Source: Tellurirhabdus rosea (GTDB lineage: Bacteria > Bacteroidota > Bacteroidia > Cytophagales > Spirosomataceae). From it: DNA of 64,000 nt. Shown here one piece after another: positions 26,840 to 35,768 of this stretch. A program made the translations under genes and the position numbers. Each line of letters starts with the position of its first letter. Within the stretch, counting starts at the first letter, position 1. The DNA is taken from NCBI RefSeq assembly GCF_026278345.1, contig NZ_CP111085.1, positions 5,362,501 to 5,426,500 on the forward strand, read 5' to 3'. The notes beneath the pieces are model-generated. The model was not told where the DNA came from and ran no database searches. It saw nothing but the letters and a program-made list of their open reading frames with translations.

Positions 26840-27301
26840 TCAGTGATTGCCCGTCAGCCAGCGAACGTTTTTCTTCGGGAGCCGGACCACCGAGCCCCAG
26901 TACGAACGAAGGGATTCGAGGAGCGGCAGCCACTCTTCGGTATTGTGGGGATGGGCGAGAAACGAGGTAACCCCGGCCTGGTAGGCCTTGTGAATAAAGA
27001 GCCGGTCTTCGGTGTCCGAAAGCGCCAGAACCGGAACCGTGCTCCAGGCCGAATCCTGCTTGACGGTGCTCAGAAAATTCCAGGAATCCACTTTGTCGGG
27101 AGCCAGATGGAGCATGATCAGGTCCGGCAGGGGGGAGGTCGCCGTCGAGGTCCGCTTTTCGAGGTACTGGATTGCTTCCGGCGTATCCTGGGCAAAAAAA
27201 GAATCGTTGGAGAAAGACAATCGGTTCATGGCTTCCCGGATGGCGTCTGCACAGGATTGGTTTTCCTCCACTACCAGCACGTTGAGTCGCTGTTCGTCCA
27301 T
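26840..27301 (-). CDS. Degenerate receiver-domain protein (pseudo-receiver)
   Basis: A 153-aa protein with the alpha/beta pattern of a response-regulator receiver. Key residues are changed: the acidic pair is E12/E13 (VVEEN), the phospho-acceptor position is His65 (DLIMLHLAP) and the conserved Lys is His117 (SFLAHPH). It should therefore not be phosphorylated in the normal way, though a switch-like Ser (ALSDTED) is kept. The frame is intact, so it is a changed function rather than a dead gene. It lies at the right edge of the polysaccharide locus, upstream of two glycosyltransferases on the same strand. Confidence 0.88.
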   Translation of the reverse strand: MDEQRLNVLVVEENQSCADAIREAMNRLSFSNDSFFAQDTPEAIQYLEKRTSTATSPLPDLIMLHLAPDKVDSWNFLSTVKQDSAWSTVPVLALSDTEDRLFIHKAYQAGVTSFLAHPHNTEEWLPLLESLRSYWGSVVRLPKKNVRWLTGNH

Positions 27302-27510
27302 AAAAATAGGTCTTATCGAATAGGGGTCTTAGGCCGCAAAGTATTAAAAAGCACCCGGAAACGACCTTTCCGGACGGCGGAAAATTAGGCAATGGAGCCG
27401 TTTTCGAGGCAGTTGCTCCTGCGGGTCCGGCTTGGGTGGAATAGAACGAAAGAAAGCCCGGGCAAGGGCAAAAAGGGGGATTAATCCTTTTATTTCTCGC
27501 AAAAAAATTG

Positions 27511-27518
27511 CATATTTG
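27511..27518 (+). promoter_or_regulatory. Probable gyrA promoter -7 element
   Basis: CATATTTG matches the Bacteroidota -7 consensus TAnnTTTG in seven of eight constrained places, with a T-rich -33 region about 20 bp upstream (27488-27496). It lies about 70 bp before the gyrA start and fits the direction of transcription. Confidence 0.5.
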
Positions 27519-27586
27519 TATGATTGGGTATGCCTTTCTATGGGATACTTTTTTTGATAGTATTTTTTTAAGATAACCCTCTGAAT

Positions 27587-30100
27587 ATGGCTGAGGAAAG
27601 CAGCAGTAACATTATTCCCATCAATATTGAAGATGAGATGCGTGGAGCCTACATCGATTACTCGATGTCGGTCATTATTTCACGTGCACTTCCCGACGTG
27701 CGGGACGGTCTGAAACCCGTACACCGCCGCGTGTTGTTCGGAATGGCCGAACTGGGTGTGAATTACAACAAGCCGTTCAAGAAATCTGCCCGTATCGTAG
27801 GGGAGGTGCTGGGGAAGTACCACCCGCACGGCGATGCGTCGGTGTACGATACGATGGTCCGGATGGCCCAGGACTGGTCGCTGCGGTATCCGCTGGTGGA
27901 CGGACAGGGTAACTTCGGTTCCGTCGACGGAGATTCACCGGCGGCCATGCGTTACACGGAAGCTCGTCTGAAGCGGATCGCGGAAGAACTGCTGACGGAT
28001 ATATACAAGGAAACGGTTGATTTTCAGGCCAACTTCGATGATTCACTGGAAGAGCCGTCGGTCATGCCGGGTAAACTGCCGAACCTGCTGCTGAACGGCT
28101 CGTCGGGCATTGCCGTCGGGATGGCGACCAACATGGCGCCGCATAACCTGACGGAAGTGGTGGAGGGCATTGTGGCTTATATCGATAACCCGGAGGTGAC
28201 CATCGACGAGCTGATGAAGTTCGTGACGGCTCCGGACTTCCCGACCGGCGGAACGATCTACGGCGTGGAAGGAGTGAAGAACGGGTACCATACCGGCCGG
28301 GGCCGCGTGGTGATCCGGGCCAATGCCACTATCGAGGAAAACCGGGGCAAAACGCAGATCATCGTTACGGAGATTCCGTACATGGTCAACAAAGCGGTGA
28401 TGCTCGAAAAAACGGCGGACCTCATCAACGAAAAGAAAATTGAAGGGATTTCGGCGTTCCGGGATGAATCGGACCGCGACGGGATGCGGATTGTGTACGA
28501 CCTCAAGCGCGAGGCGGTGCCTAACGTCGTTCTGAACAACCTTTACAAATACACCCAGCTGCAGTCGTCGTTCGGGATCAACAACGTGGCGCTCGTGAAA
28601 GGCCGTCCGATGCTGCTGAACCTGAAGGACATGATCCGGTACTACGTCGAGCACCGCCAGGAAGTGGTGACCCGCCGGACGCAGTACGAACTCCGCGAAG
28701 CCGAAAAACGGGCGCATATCCTGCAGGGTCTGCTCATCGCGCTCGATAACCTCGATGCGGTCATCGAACTCATTCGCTCGGCCCGCGACCCGGAGGTAGC
28801 CAAGAACAGCCTCATCGAACGGTTTGAGCTGTCGGAAGTGCAGGCTAAAGCCATTCTGGAACTGCGTCTGCAGCGCCTGACGGGCCTGGAGCGGGACAAG
28901 ATCATCGCGGAGTACAACGAGCTGGTGGCGCTCATCAACGACCTGAAGGATATTCTGACGAGCGAGGTTCGGAAACTGGCCATCATCAAGGACGAACTGC
29001 TGGAGTTGAAAGCCCGTTACGGCGACGAACGCCGGACGCAGATCAACCCGCTGGGCGATGGCAACATCAGCGACCTCTCGCTGATTGCCGACGATGAAAT
29101 GCTCATCACCATTTCGCACCAGGGGTACATCAAACGGACGCCGCTGGCAGAATACCGGGCGCAGACCCGCGGAGGCGTCGGTTCACGGGCCGTCCGGACG
29201 AAAGACGACGACTTTACCGAGCACCTCTTTACGGCCACCATGCACAACACTCTGCTGATTTTCACGCAGAAGGGACGGTTGTACTGGCTGCCCGTTCACG
29301 GTCTGCCGGAAGGGAGCCGGGATTCGAAAGGCCGCCCGCTGGCAAACTTTATCAATATCGAAGGCGACGACAAGGTTCAGGCGGTCATCAACGTCAAGGA
29401 CCTGAAGAACGAGGACTACATCAACAATAATTACATTGTGATGTGTACCGAGCAGGGAACCATCAAGAAAACCCTGCTGGAAGCGTTCTCCCGCCCGCGT
29501 ACGAACGGGATCATTGCGATCACGATCAACGAAGACGACAGCCTGCTGAACGTCTGTCTGACGACCGGAAACAACGACATCGTCATTGCGTCCAACTCCG
29601 GGAAAGCGGTCCGTTTCAACGAGAACCGGGTGCGTCCGATGGGTCGTACGGCGGCGGGTGTGAAAGGGATTGACCTCGATGAGGCCGCCGGAGACAAGGT
29701 CGTCGGCATGGTGTGCATTGGCCGGGAAGACGCTCAGTTGCTGGTGGTGTCGGAGAAAGGCTTCGGCAAGCGTTCGGAAGTCGATGAATACCGCGTAACC
29801 AACCGGGGTGCCAAGGGCGTAGGAACGCTAAAAGTGACCGAAAAGGTCGGCAACCTCGTGGCCATTCTGGAAGTAACCGATTCCGATGACCTGATGATCA
29901 TCACCCGGGCAGGAACGGCGATCCGCATGAACGTAGACGAGATTCGCGTGGCGGGTCGTAATACGCAGGGGGTTAAGCTGATTAACCTTCGGGACGGAGA
30001 TGAAATTTCGTCCGTGACGCAGATTGCGCGGGAAGAAGAAGAGGAGGGAGCCGGGGAAGAAGGCACCATCACCGAAGCGGCTTCTGATTCTGAAGCTTGA
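27587..30100 (+). CDS. gyrA: DNA gyrase subunit A
   Basis: The 837-aa breakage-reunion subunit of DNA gyrase. Catalytic Tyr123 lies in [10 protein letters not shown], and the C-terminal half carries the beta-pinwheel repeats that wrap DNA, including a GyrA-box-like [11 protein letters not shown] segment. The acidic tail ([11 protein letters not shown]) is usual. In the quinolone-determining region the sequence is [10 protein letters not shown]: the residue at the E. coli Ser83 position is Ala84, the next is Ser85, and the Asp87 equivalent is Asp88. Ala at the first place is also the natural state in Mycobacterium tuberculosis. The ATG at 27587 gives the normal N-terminus. gyrB is not in the window. 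Confidence 0.98.
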   Translation: MAEESSSNIIPINIEDEMRGAYIDYSMSVIISRALPDVRDGLKPVHRRVLFGMAELGVNYNKPFKKSARIVGEVLGKYHPHGDASVYDTMVRMAQDWSLRYPLVDGQGNFGSVDGDSPAAMRYTEARLKRIAEELLTDIYKETVDFQANFDDSLEEPSVMPGKLPNLLLNGSSGIAVGMATNMAPHNLTEVVEGIVAYIDNPEVTIDELMKFVTAPDFPTGGTIYGVEGVKNGYHTGRGRVVIRANATIEENRGKTQIIVTEIPYMVNKAVMLEKTADLINEKKIEGISAFRDESDRDGMRIVYDLKREAVPNVVLNNLYKYTQLQSSFGINNVALVKGRPMLLNLKDMIRYYVEHRQEVVTRRTQYELREAEKRAHILQGLLIALDNLDAVIELIRSARDPEVAKNSLIERFELSEVQAKAILELRLQRLTGLERDKIIAEYNELVALINDLKDILTSEVRKLAIIKDELLELKARYGDERRTQINPLGDGNISDLSLIADDEMLITISHQGYIKRTPLAEYRAQTRGGVGSRAVRTKDDDFTEHLFTATMHNTLLIFTQKGRLYWLPVHGLPEGSRDSKGRPLANFINIEGDDKVQAVINVKDLKNEDYINNNYIVMCTEQGTIKKTLLEAFSRPRTNGIIAITINEDDSLLNVCLTTGNNDIVIASNSGKAVRFNENRVRPMGRTAAGVKGIDLDEAAGDKVVGMVCIGREDAQLLVVSEKGFGKRSEVDEYRVTNRGAKGVGTLKVTEKVGNLVAILEVTDSDDLMIITRAGTAIRMNVDEIRVAGRNTQGVKLINLRDGDEISSVTQIAREEEEEGAGEEGTITEAASDSEA

Positions 30101-30169
30101 TATTTCCGGAAAATATACGGTACTTCCCATAATTTTCGTTAACCAGTTCAACCAATAACAGTTTCTCAC

Positions 30170-31594
30170 ATGAAAAAAGTCGCATTGTTCCTGCTGGCGG
30201 GTTTCCTTTCGGCAGGAGCGTATGCCCAACAAGCGGGCGGTCTGGATGCCGTGATGGAGCAGCAGTACAAAAAGGACAAGGAAAAGAGTGATAAAGACAT
30301 CACGGATGCTAAGAAGTCGGCAAAGGCAGCTACCTGGCTGAGCCGGGGTAAAACCTACGAAGAAATCGCGCAACGTGCCGTTAAACTTGATTCCAACGCT
30401 GCCATGACGGCCTACGAAGCCTATAAGAAAGCGGCTGAATTGGACAATGGCGGCAAAACAGGCAAAGAAGCCCAAGACGCTCTGAAAGGGCAGGGCATGT
30501 ACTACGCTTTCATGACGGCCGGTTCCAACAACTACCAGAGCAAGCGGTTCAAGGATGCGGCCAAGTTCATGAACATGGCCATGGAAGCCAACCCGAAGGA
30601 CACCACGGCTGCCCTGTACACGGGCATCGCCGCCCAGCAGGGTGAAGACCTGGCGCTGGCCAAATCGGGCTTTGAAAGCTATATCAACAACGGCGGGAAA
30701 GACCCCAGCATCTATTACGCACTGTCCAGCCTGTACCGTCAGGATAAGGATATCGATAAAGCCATTGGGGTACTCGACCGCGGCATCACGGCGCTGGGCG
30801 GCAACAAAGACCTGTCGGCCGAGCGCGTAAACATCCTGGTGAACGCCGGCCGTATCGACGACGCCATGAAAGGCATGATCGCCCTGGCCGAGAAAGATCC
30901 GAACAACGCCACCAACTGGCTGAACATCGGTATCCTGTACGACCAGAACGCTCAGAAAGCCAGCACCGAGCTGAAAAAGATCTCGGACGCTTCCCGCCGC
31001 TCAAAAGTGCTGCCGAAGCAACTCGCCGAGCAGCAGGACGCGCTGAAAGCCATGCAGGGGGAAGTAACCCGCCTGACGGCCCGCGCCAAGAAAGAGCCGA
31101 AGAATGCGGACGTAAAACGCCAGCTGGCATCCGTTAATCAGATGATCACCGATAAGAAGTCGGATATCGCCGAGACGGAGAAGCAGATGAAAGAAGAGGC
31201 CGGCCAGCCGCAGGTAGAAAACGCGGAGGGGAAAATCGCTCAGCTGACCAAAGAGCAGAACGAGAACCTTGCCAAAGCCCTGGAATACTACCAGAAAGCG
31301 CTGCAGATCGACCCGAATAACTACGATGCCAACTTCAACATGGGCGTTTATTATTATAACGAAGCCGTTATCATGAAAGGCCAGGTTGACAAGATGGATA
31401 TGAAAGAATACCAGGCGCGTGGTAAGGAAGTCGAAGGACGGGTTTGCGGTAAATTCAAGCAGGCACTGCCGTACTTCCTGAAAGCGAAAAGTGTGAAAGA
31501 CACGGAGAGCGATCTGAACGAAAGTCTGACGAACCTGCAGAACATCCTGAAGCAGTTTGAAGACAACAAGATTGCCTGCATCGAGCCTAAATAA
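30170..31594 (+). CDS. Secreted TPR-repeat protein
   Basis: A 474-aa exported protein with a clear signal peptide (MKKVALFLLAGFLSAGAYAQ). Tetratricopeptide repeats occupy about 105-240 (for example KDAAKFMNMAMEANPKDTTAALYTGIAA) and again about 365-410 (LAKALEYYQKALQIDPNNYDANFNMGVYYYNEA), separated by a charged coiled-coil stretch (about 265-360). It should be a periplasmic scaffold. It stands 69 bp after gyrA and may be read through from it or have its own promoter. An imperfect GC stem with a T-run at 31598-31634 probably ends it. Function unknown. Confidence 0.88.
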   Translation: MKKVALFLLAGFLSAGAYAQQAGGLDAVMEQQYKKDKEKSDKDITDAKKSAKAATWLSRGKTYEEIAQRAVKLDSNAAMTAYEAYKKAAELDNGGKTGKEAQDALKGQGMYYAFMTAGSNNYQSKRFKDAAKFMNMAMEANPKDTTAALYTGIAAQQGEDLALAKSGFESYINNGGKDPSIYYALSSLYRQDKDIDKAIGVLDRGITALGGNKDLSAERVNILVNAGRIDDAMKGMIALAEKDPNNATNWLNIGILYDQNAQKASTELKKISDASRRSKVLPKQLAEQQDALKAMQGEVTRLTARAKKEPKNADVKRQLASVNQMITDKKSDIAETEKQMKEEAGQPQVENAEGKIAQLTKEQNENLAKALEYYQKALQIDPNNYDANFNMGVYYYNEAVIMKGQVDKMDMKEYQARGKEVEGRVCGKFKQALPYFLKAKSVKDTESDLNESLTNLQNILKQFEDNKIACIEPK

Positions 31595-31808
31595 GGAAAA
31601 AGGGGGCGGTTCTGAAAAGGGCCGCCTTTCTTTTGGAAAAGCTAGTTAACATAATATAAATTATACAACAAATAGTTTGATGCGTTTCCACAGGGATGAA
31701 TTACTGTATAATAGGTTGATTATAAAGGCAATATACTTCCTCTTATAAAACAGGGGTTTAACTATTCACGTGAAACGTTGATTATCAGCGCTTAATTAAA
31801 TACCATAA

Positions 31809-31835
31809 AAAAAGCCCGCAGAACGCGGGCTTTTT
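31809..31835. terminator. Bidirectional intrinsic terminator
   Basis: 11-bp arms AAAAAGCCCGC / GCGGGCTTTTT around an AGAAC loop, between converging genes. It clearly serves the leftward B12-uptake operon and backs up the rightward TPR gene. The 174 bp between 31635 and 31808 is AT-rich and shows no gene. Confidence 0.92.
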
Positions 31836-31855
31836 ACTTGTCTAAGACTCGGGCG

Positions 31856-32932
31856 TTACTTGAAATAGAATCCGGTCGGAATCAAATCAACCTTAACGGA
31901 ATCGATACGCTCCCCGGTCGATTTATAGCGGAAAACGTAGCCTTGGCGGCTGTAATCCAGCGGGTCTGACCCGTAGATGTTGTTTGTGGCCGGATCGACG
32001 CCAAGGCCGTAAAAACCGCGACGAATGACAGGTTTGTCGAGGGTTACAGCGGTCGCCGAGGTCAGAACGGTATGAACTCCGTTGGCGGCGACAAAATACA
32101 GCATCGTCCGCTCCTTATTGGTCGATAATTCATCCGGGTTGCTGTTGATCGCTTTGCCGTCGATGACTAAACGGCGTGTTACGCTCGCCGTGGCGGGATT
32201 GATCCGCACGAGTTCGGCGGTGGTCATGCCGTTCGGGCTGCTCCACGTAGGTTTGCCGCTGCACAGCACCCACACCTGGCCTTCGCTGTCAGTCACCAGA
32301 TTGGTAGGTACATCACCCACGGGGATCGTTGAGGTGACTTTGTCCGTAGTGACGTCAATCACGTCAACGGTGCTGGCGACCTCAAACCCGCCGGAGTTGG
32401 CTACCAGCACGCGGTTCCCGGCGAGAAGCAGGTCCTCGGGACCTTTTCCGGTCGGAATGTAGGCGGTCACTTTAAGGGTTCTGAGGTCCACTACCGCTAC
32501 GCCGGGTTTCGTTTGCGCGTCGCCCCAGCAGCTGACGTAGGCCTTATCGGCAGAGACGATCTGAATCCGCCGGCATTGCGGCAGACCGGATTCAATGGCC
32601 CCCACGGACTTAAAAGTGGTGGCTTCCACGACCTCAATCTTATTGCTGTTGTTGACGACGAGGTATCCCCGACCGTTGGCTTCGGCATAATCCTGCAGAA
32701 CGTCCCCGACGAATCGGTTATTGACGGTACGGAAAATGTCGGTGATCGCCGTCGATTCGTTCCGGTTCAGAAAAGAAACGGAGGCATTTCCCTTCTGAAA
32801 GTTTCCTTCGTTGAGGACGAGGACTCCGGTGTCGTACGGTTTTGCTTCCGGATTGTCGTTCACCTGACAGGCCTGCAAGCCAATAGCCGTAGCCAGAACC
32901 ACCGTCAGGCGAATGTTTGAGAAAGTAATCAT
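31856..32932 (-). CDS. BtuG-like surface lipoprotein, beta-propeller
   Basis: A 358-aa lipoprotein (lipobox LQAC, Cys22) with a YncE-type seven-bladed beta-propeller: repeated blades such as GVLVLNEGNFQKGNASVSF, KIEVVEATTFKSVGAI, GVAVVDLRTLKVTAYIPTG and TVDVIDVTTDKVTSTIPVG. In Bacteroides, BtuG lipoproteins of this fold sit on top of BtuB and bind vitamin B12 very tightly. Here the gene follows a BtuB-like receptor by 9 bp and the pair lies behind a cobalamin riboswitch, so the same role is strongly suggested. Direct B12 binding is inferred from context rather than from motifs. Confidence 0.85.
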   Translation of the reverse strand: MITFSNIRLTVVLATAIGLQACQVNDNPEAKPYDTGVLVLNEGNFQKGNASVSFLNRNESTAITDIFRTVNNRFVGDVLQDYAEANGRGYLVVNNSNKIEVVEATTFKSVGAIESGLPQCRRIQIVSADKAYVSCWGDAQTKPGVAVVDLRTLKVTAYIPTGKGPEDLLLAGNRVLVANSGGFEVASTVDVIDVTTDKVTSTIPVGDVPTNLVTDSEGQVWVLCSGKPTWSSPNGMTTAELVRINPATASVTRRLVIDGKAINSNPDELSTNKERTMLYFVAANGVHTVLTSATAVTLDKPVIRRGFYGLGVDPATNNIYGSDPLDYSRQGYVFRYKSTGERIDSVKVDLIPTGFYFK

Positions 32933-32941
32933 GGTAATGAA

Positions 32942-34870
32942 TTAGGGATAAATAAAAAACAACGAAAATTGATAGTGTCTGCCAGGCATGGCCCGGTCCT
33001 GAATTGCCTGGTACGTGGTGTTAAAGACGTTATTGACCCTGAAAATGGCTTCTGTTTGAAAGCGGGCAAACTTCCGCTGATGTCTGAGGTAAGCGTCCGC
33101 CAGCCAGTAGCCCGGCAGGGCGTAGGAATTATCCGAAGTAGTAAAACGCCTGCCTGTATACGTATGCTGTACCCCACCGACGAACGACCGGTATTGCAGA
33201 TCAATCGTCCAGTTGCCTGAGTAGTTGGGAACATACATCAGTTGCGGAGGACGCCCGCCTGCGCCCTGCGCGGCCAGCGATACGGTACGGTTGTAGTTCA
33301 GCATGGCCGCCGACTGCAATTGAAGGCGACCCAGTTTATGAGCGAACTGCATACCGGCTTCCAATCCTTCGGCGCGAACGTTCGGCAGGTTTCGTACCGA
33401 CCAGTAACTGACGGTATCCCCTGGAACCCAGTCGAGCCAGTTTTGAACGGTATTCCGGTAAGCCGTCAGGTGCCAGTTCTTCAAGGTGGAGTGACTGAAC
33501 GTCTGGCTTACGGTCAGCTCCCGGCTGAAACCAGATTCCGGAAGCAGATTTAGATTGCCGCCGGGACGCCAGTATCGATCGTTCAGCGTGGGCACCCGGT
33601 ACGAGCGGGCCGCATGGGCTTTGACCGTAAGCAGGGATGCCAGGAGACGCCAGTCATATTCGAGTCCCAGCGCCGGGGTAAACGGCGCGCGAAACCCGGT
33701 TGTCGTCGATTGACGGAGATGAACCGTCGAGCGCAAACGGGCTGTCCAGTGTCCGGTAGCCAGCACGTAAACATCAAACCGGTTTTGCCGACCCGTCTGT
33801 TGATAGGACTCAGCCCGTGCCTGCTGGACGGCGCCTTCCAACCCCCACTGGAATTGCCAGTTGGGGAAACCACTCTCCGATCGGTTTATCCGCCAATCCT
33901 GTTCGTACCGGAAGATGGTCCGGGTCTCCGAAGAGAATTCGTTCAACTGGGTGGACGGCTTCTGATACCGAATGGATGAATATTGGTGATAAACGGAAAG
34001 CTTGTCCTTCCATCCCGTATGGTTAAATTCAACAGACGCTAATGAAGAAAGGGTTTCATCCGCCTGACTCTCGTCCGAAATACGGACGCTGATGGGTGCC
34101 TGAAGCTGGCGTTGCGATTGATTCCACCAGGCGCTCAACGTCAGGGCTATTTTTTTGCTGAATCGGATAAAGACATCCTGCGAAACGGATTTTTGGCGAA
34201 TCCCTGCATCCTGCTGCCGCTCCCGGGGCTGGCCAAACCGGGATGTGTTTCTGAACCAGAACCGATTGGCGTGATCCAGCAGAGAGACGCTTGTCCTTAA
34301 GCTTACGGTTTGCCGTTCGTTGGTGTAACCGGCCGTGGCTTGGCCGGTCTTCAGTCCAAAGCTGCCGAGAGTAGCGCCCGCCGTGGCTTTGAATCCCGGT
34401 TTCCACTCCGGTCTGGCAGAAAGCGCTATACTACCGGCAATGGCATCCGAGCCGAAGAGACTACTGCCAGCACCGGGTTGAACAGCCATGTCGGTCAGTC
34501 CCGAAATTGGAATCAGATTTAAATCGGTACTGCCGAGCATGGATGAATTGATCGGAAAGCCGTGCCATAACACCGCCGTTCGGCTGGCGGGCAGTCCCCG
34601 GATGATAAGGGCAGACAACATACCGTTGCCGTAGGCGCGGTTCGGAATGCCGGTGTATCTCCGAAGAACGTCGGATAGGAACTGTCCGCGCGATTGCACC
34701 AGAACTGAATCCAGCAGAATTTCATTCTGTCCGATGCGGAAGGCGGCCCGGCGTTCGGCTCGTACGGCCAGCGTATCGAGGACAATAGCCGCTGGCTCCC
34801 GGGTTTGAGCCCAGGCCGGTACGTTCAGGCCGGTCAGTACCGTAGCCAGGAACCCCAATGAATACCTCAT
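32942..34870 (-). CDS. btuB: BtuB-like TonB-dependent vitamin B12 receptor
   Basis: A 642-aa outer-membrane receptor with signal peptide (ending near AWAQ), a plug domain (LSDVLRRYTGIPNRAYGNGMLSAL, IRGLPASRTAVLWHGFPIN, GSSLFGSDAIAGSI) and a 22-strand-type barrel ending in an aromatic-rich last strand (HYQFSLFFIYP). It lacks the carboxypeptidase-like N-domain of the receptor at 8568-11177. Its substrate is assigned from the cobalamin riboswitch that directly precedes it and the BtuG-like partner downstream. The TonB box cannot be placed with certainty; DTLAVRAER near 32-40 is a candidate. The ATG at 34870 gives the signal peptide. Confidence 0.9.
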   Translation of the reverse strand: MRYSLGFLATVLTGLNVPAWAQTREPAAIVLDTLAVRAERRAAFRIGQNEILLDSVLVQSRGQFLSDVLRRYTGIPNRAYGNGMLSALIIRGLPASRTAVLWHGFPINSSMLGSTDLNLIPISGLTDMAVQPGAGSSLFGSDAIAGSIALSARPEWKPGFKATAGATLGSFGLKTGQATAGYTNERQTVSLRTSVSLLDHANRFWFRNTSRFGQPRERQQDAGIRQKSVSQDVFIRFSKKIALTLSAWWNQSQRQLQAPISVRISDESQADETLSSLASVEFNHTGWKDKLSVYHQYSSIRYQKPSTQLNEFSSETRTIFRYEQDWRINRSESGFPNWQFQWGLEGAVQQARAESYQQTGRQNRFDVYVLATGHWTARLRSTVHLRQSTTTGFRAPFTPALGLEYDWRLLASLLTVKAHAARSYRVPTLNDRYWRPGGNLNLLPESGFSRELTVSQTFSHSTLKNWHLTAYRNTVQNWLDWVPGDTVSYWSVRNLPNVRAEGLEAGMQFAHKLGRLQLQSAAMLNYNRTVSLAAQGAGGRPPQLMYVPNYSGNWTIDLQYRSFVGGVQHTYTGRRFTTSDNSYALPGYWLADAYLRHQRKFARFQTEAIFRVNNVFNTTYQAIQDRAMPGRHYQFSLFFIYP

Positions 34871-34944
34871 GAATGATAAAGGTTACACCAGAACAAATCC
34901 TGGTGGCTTCTGAAGTTCTTCACCCGAGAACAACGTCAGCATAA

Positions 34945-35105
34945 GGTAACAGGCAGGTCTCCTGGCTTACGGCCCGATTTTAGCCTTCCCATTCGCAAAG
35001 GAACAGTGGCAAGAAGAGAAATCGGTTAGTGCGCGTTTACAGTTGCGGGGACAGCACAGGCCTTTCACCTGTTTCCCTATTAAGTCTTAGAATTTGCCTT
35101 TGTTG
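34945..35105 (-). promoter_or_regulatory. Cobalamin riboswitch
   Basis: Read on the minus strand, the element has the AGGGAA..GGTG start (about 35085-35066), the conserved GCTGTCCCCGCAACTGTAA core region, and the B12 box AAGCCAGGAGACCTGCCT at 34968-34951. It lies 75-235 bp upstream of the btuB start. Downstream of it a CACCAG/CTGGTG hairpin (34887-34905) sits right before the start codon and could block translation when B12 is bound. That translational mode is inferred; no terminator T-run is seen. Confidence 0.95.
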
Positions 35106-35163
35106 AAATCCAGACGCCATATTACGTATTGCAAATATAGGTATATAAACCGGAGATGGTTGC

Positions 35164-35595
35164 TTAGGACGGAGAATACTCTTTAAAAGTGCCATCCGTG
35201 TAGAAGATCAGAATACGCTCGATTTGTTTAGAAACCGCACCTGGCTCCTGGTTTACAATTGTATCCGGAACGGCTTCGGGCTTGCTGGCTACCGGCTTGG
35301 GTTGAACCAATGGAGCAATTTCAGGTTGTAAATTGTTTCTTCGGCCACTTGGCGGGTTAGAAAACCGGTTGTCGTAATTTACAACGTTATTTTGCTCTTC
35401 GTCTTCGAGCATCCAATTGGTCCCCAGGTCCGGAAAACGCCGCAAAATCTTCTGTATAATATCATAACTTGGCCGGTTACGCCCCGATAGAATGTGAGAA
35501 ATGCTGGCTCGGTTTACCCCGATTTCGTCGGCAAATACCGAAGGTGTTAAATTACGATCCTTCAGTAACAGTTTAATTTTGTCATTTATTGACAT
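35164..35595 (-). CDS. XRE-family transcriptional regulator
   Basis: A 143-aa protein with an N-terminal Cro/CI helix-turn-helix (about 5-60: TPSVFADEIGVNRASISHILSGRNRPS) and a polar, proline-containing C-terminal half without a recognised domain, ending FYTDGTFKEYSPS. It would bind DNA as a dimer. The gene lies between dapD and the riboswitch, both on the same strand, with a terminator on its upstream side. AT-rich direct and inverted repeats just upstream (35637-35682) suggest autoregulation. It may have no link with B12 uptake. Confidence 0.88.
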   Translation of the reverse strand: MSINDKIKLLLKDRNLTPSVFADEIGVNRASISHILSGRNRPSYDIIQKILRRFPDLGTNWMLEDEEQNNVVNYDNRFSNPPSGRRNNLQPEIAPLVQPKPVASKPEAVPDTIVNQEPGAVSKQIERILIFYTDGTFKEYSPS

Positions 35596-35636
35596 AGTTT
35601 ACAAGATTACATGTTAACCGATGTTATATAACAAAA

Positions 35637-35682
35637 GTAAATTAAATAATGTAAATTAAAATGGAATGTTAAATAATTTACA
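35637..35682. promoter_or_regulatory. Candidate operator repeats upstream of the XRE gene
   Basis: GTAAATTAAA occurs at 35637-35646 and again at 35651-35660. TGTAAATTA (35650-35658) and TAATTTACA (35674-35682) form a perfect inverted repeat with a 15-nt spacer. The palindrome GTTATATAAC lies nearby at 35624-35633. These lie within 90 bp of the XRE start and are typical of autoregulator sites. Binding is inferred. Confidence 0.45.
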
Positions 35683-35688
35683 AAAATA

Positions 35689-35718
35689 AAGCCAGCTACT
35701 TTTGTAAATAGCTGGCTT
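35689..35718 (-). terminator. Terminator after dapD
   Basis: 10-bp arms AAGCCAGCTA / TAGCTGGCTT around a 10-nt loop; on the minus strand the stem is followed by TTATTTTTG. It lies 50 bp past the dapD stop and separates dapD from the XRE gene. Confidence 0.8.
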
Positions 35719-35768
35719 GTTTATGTAAACCGTAAGCTGTTGAGTTTTGTAAACTCCGGTTTGCTCTG

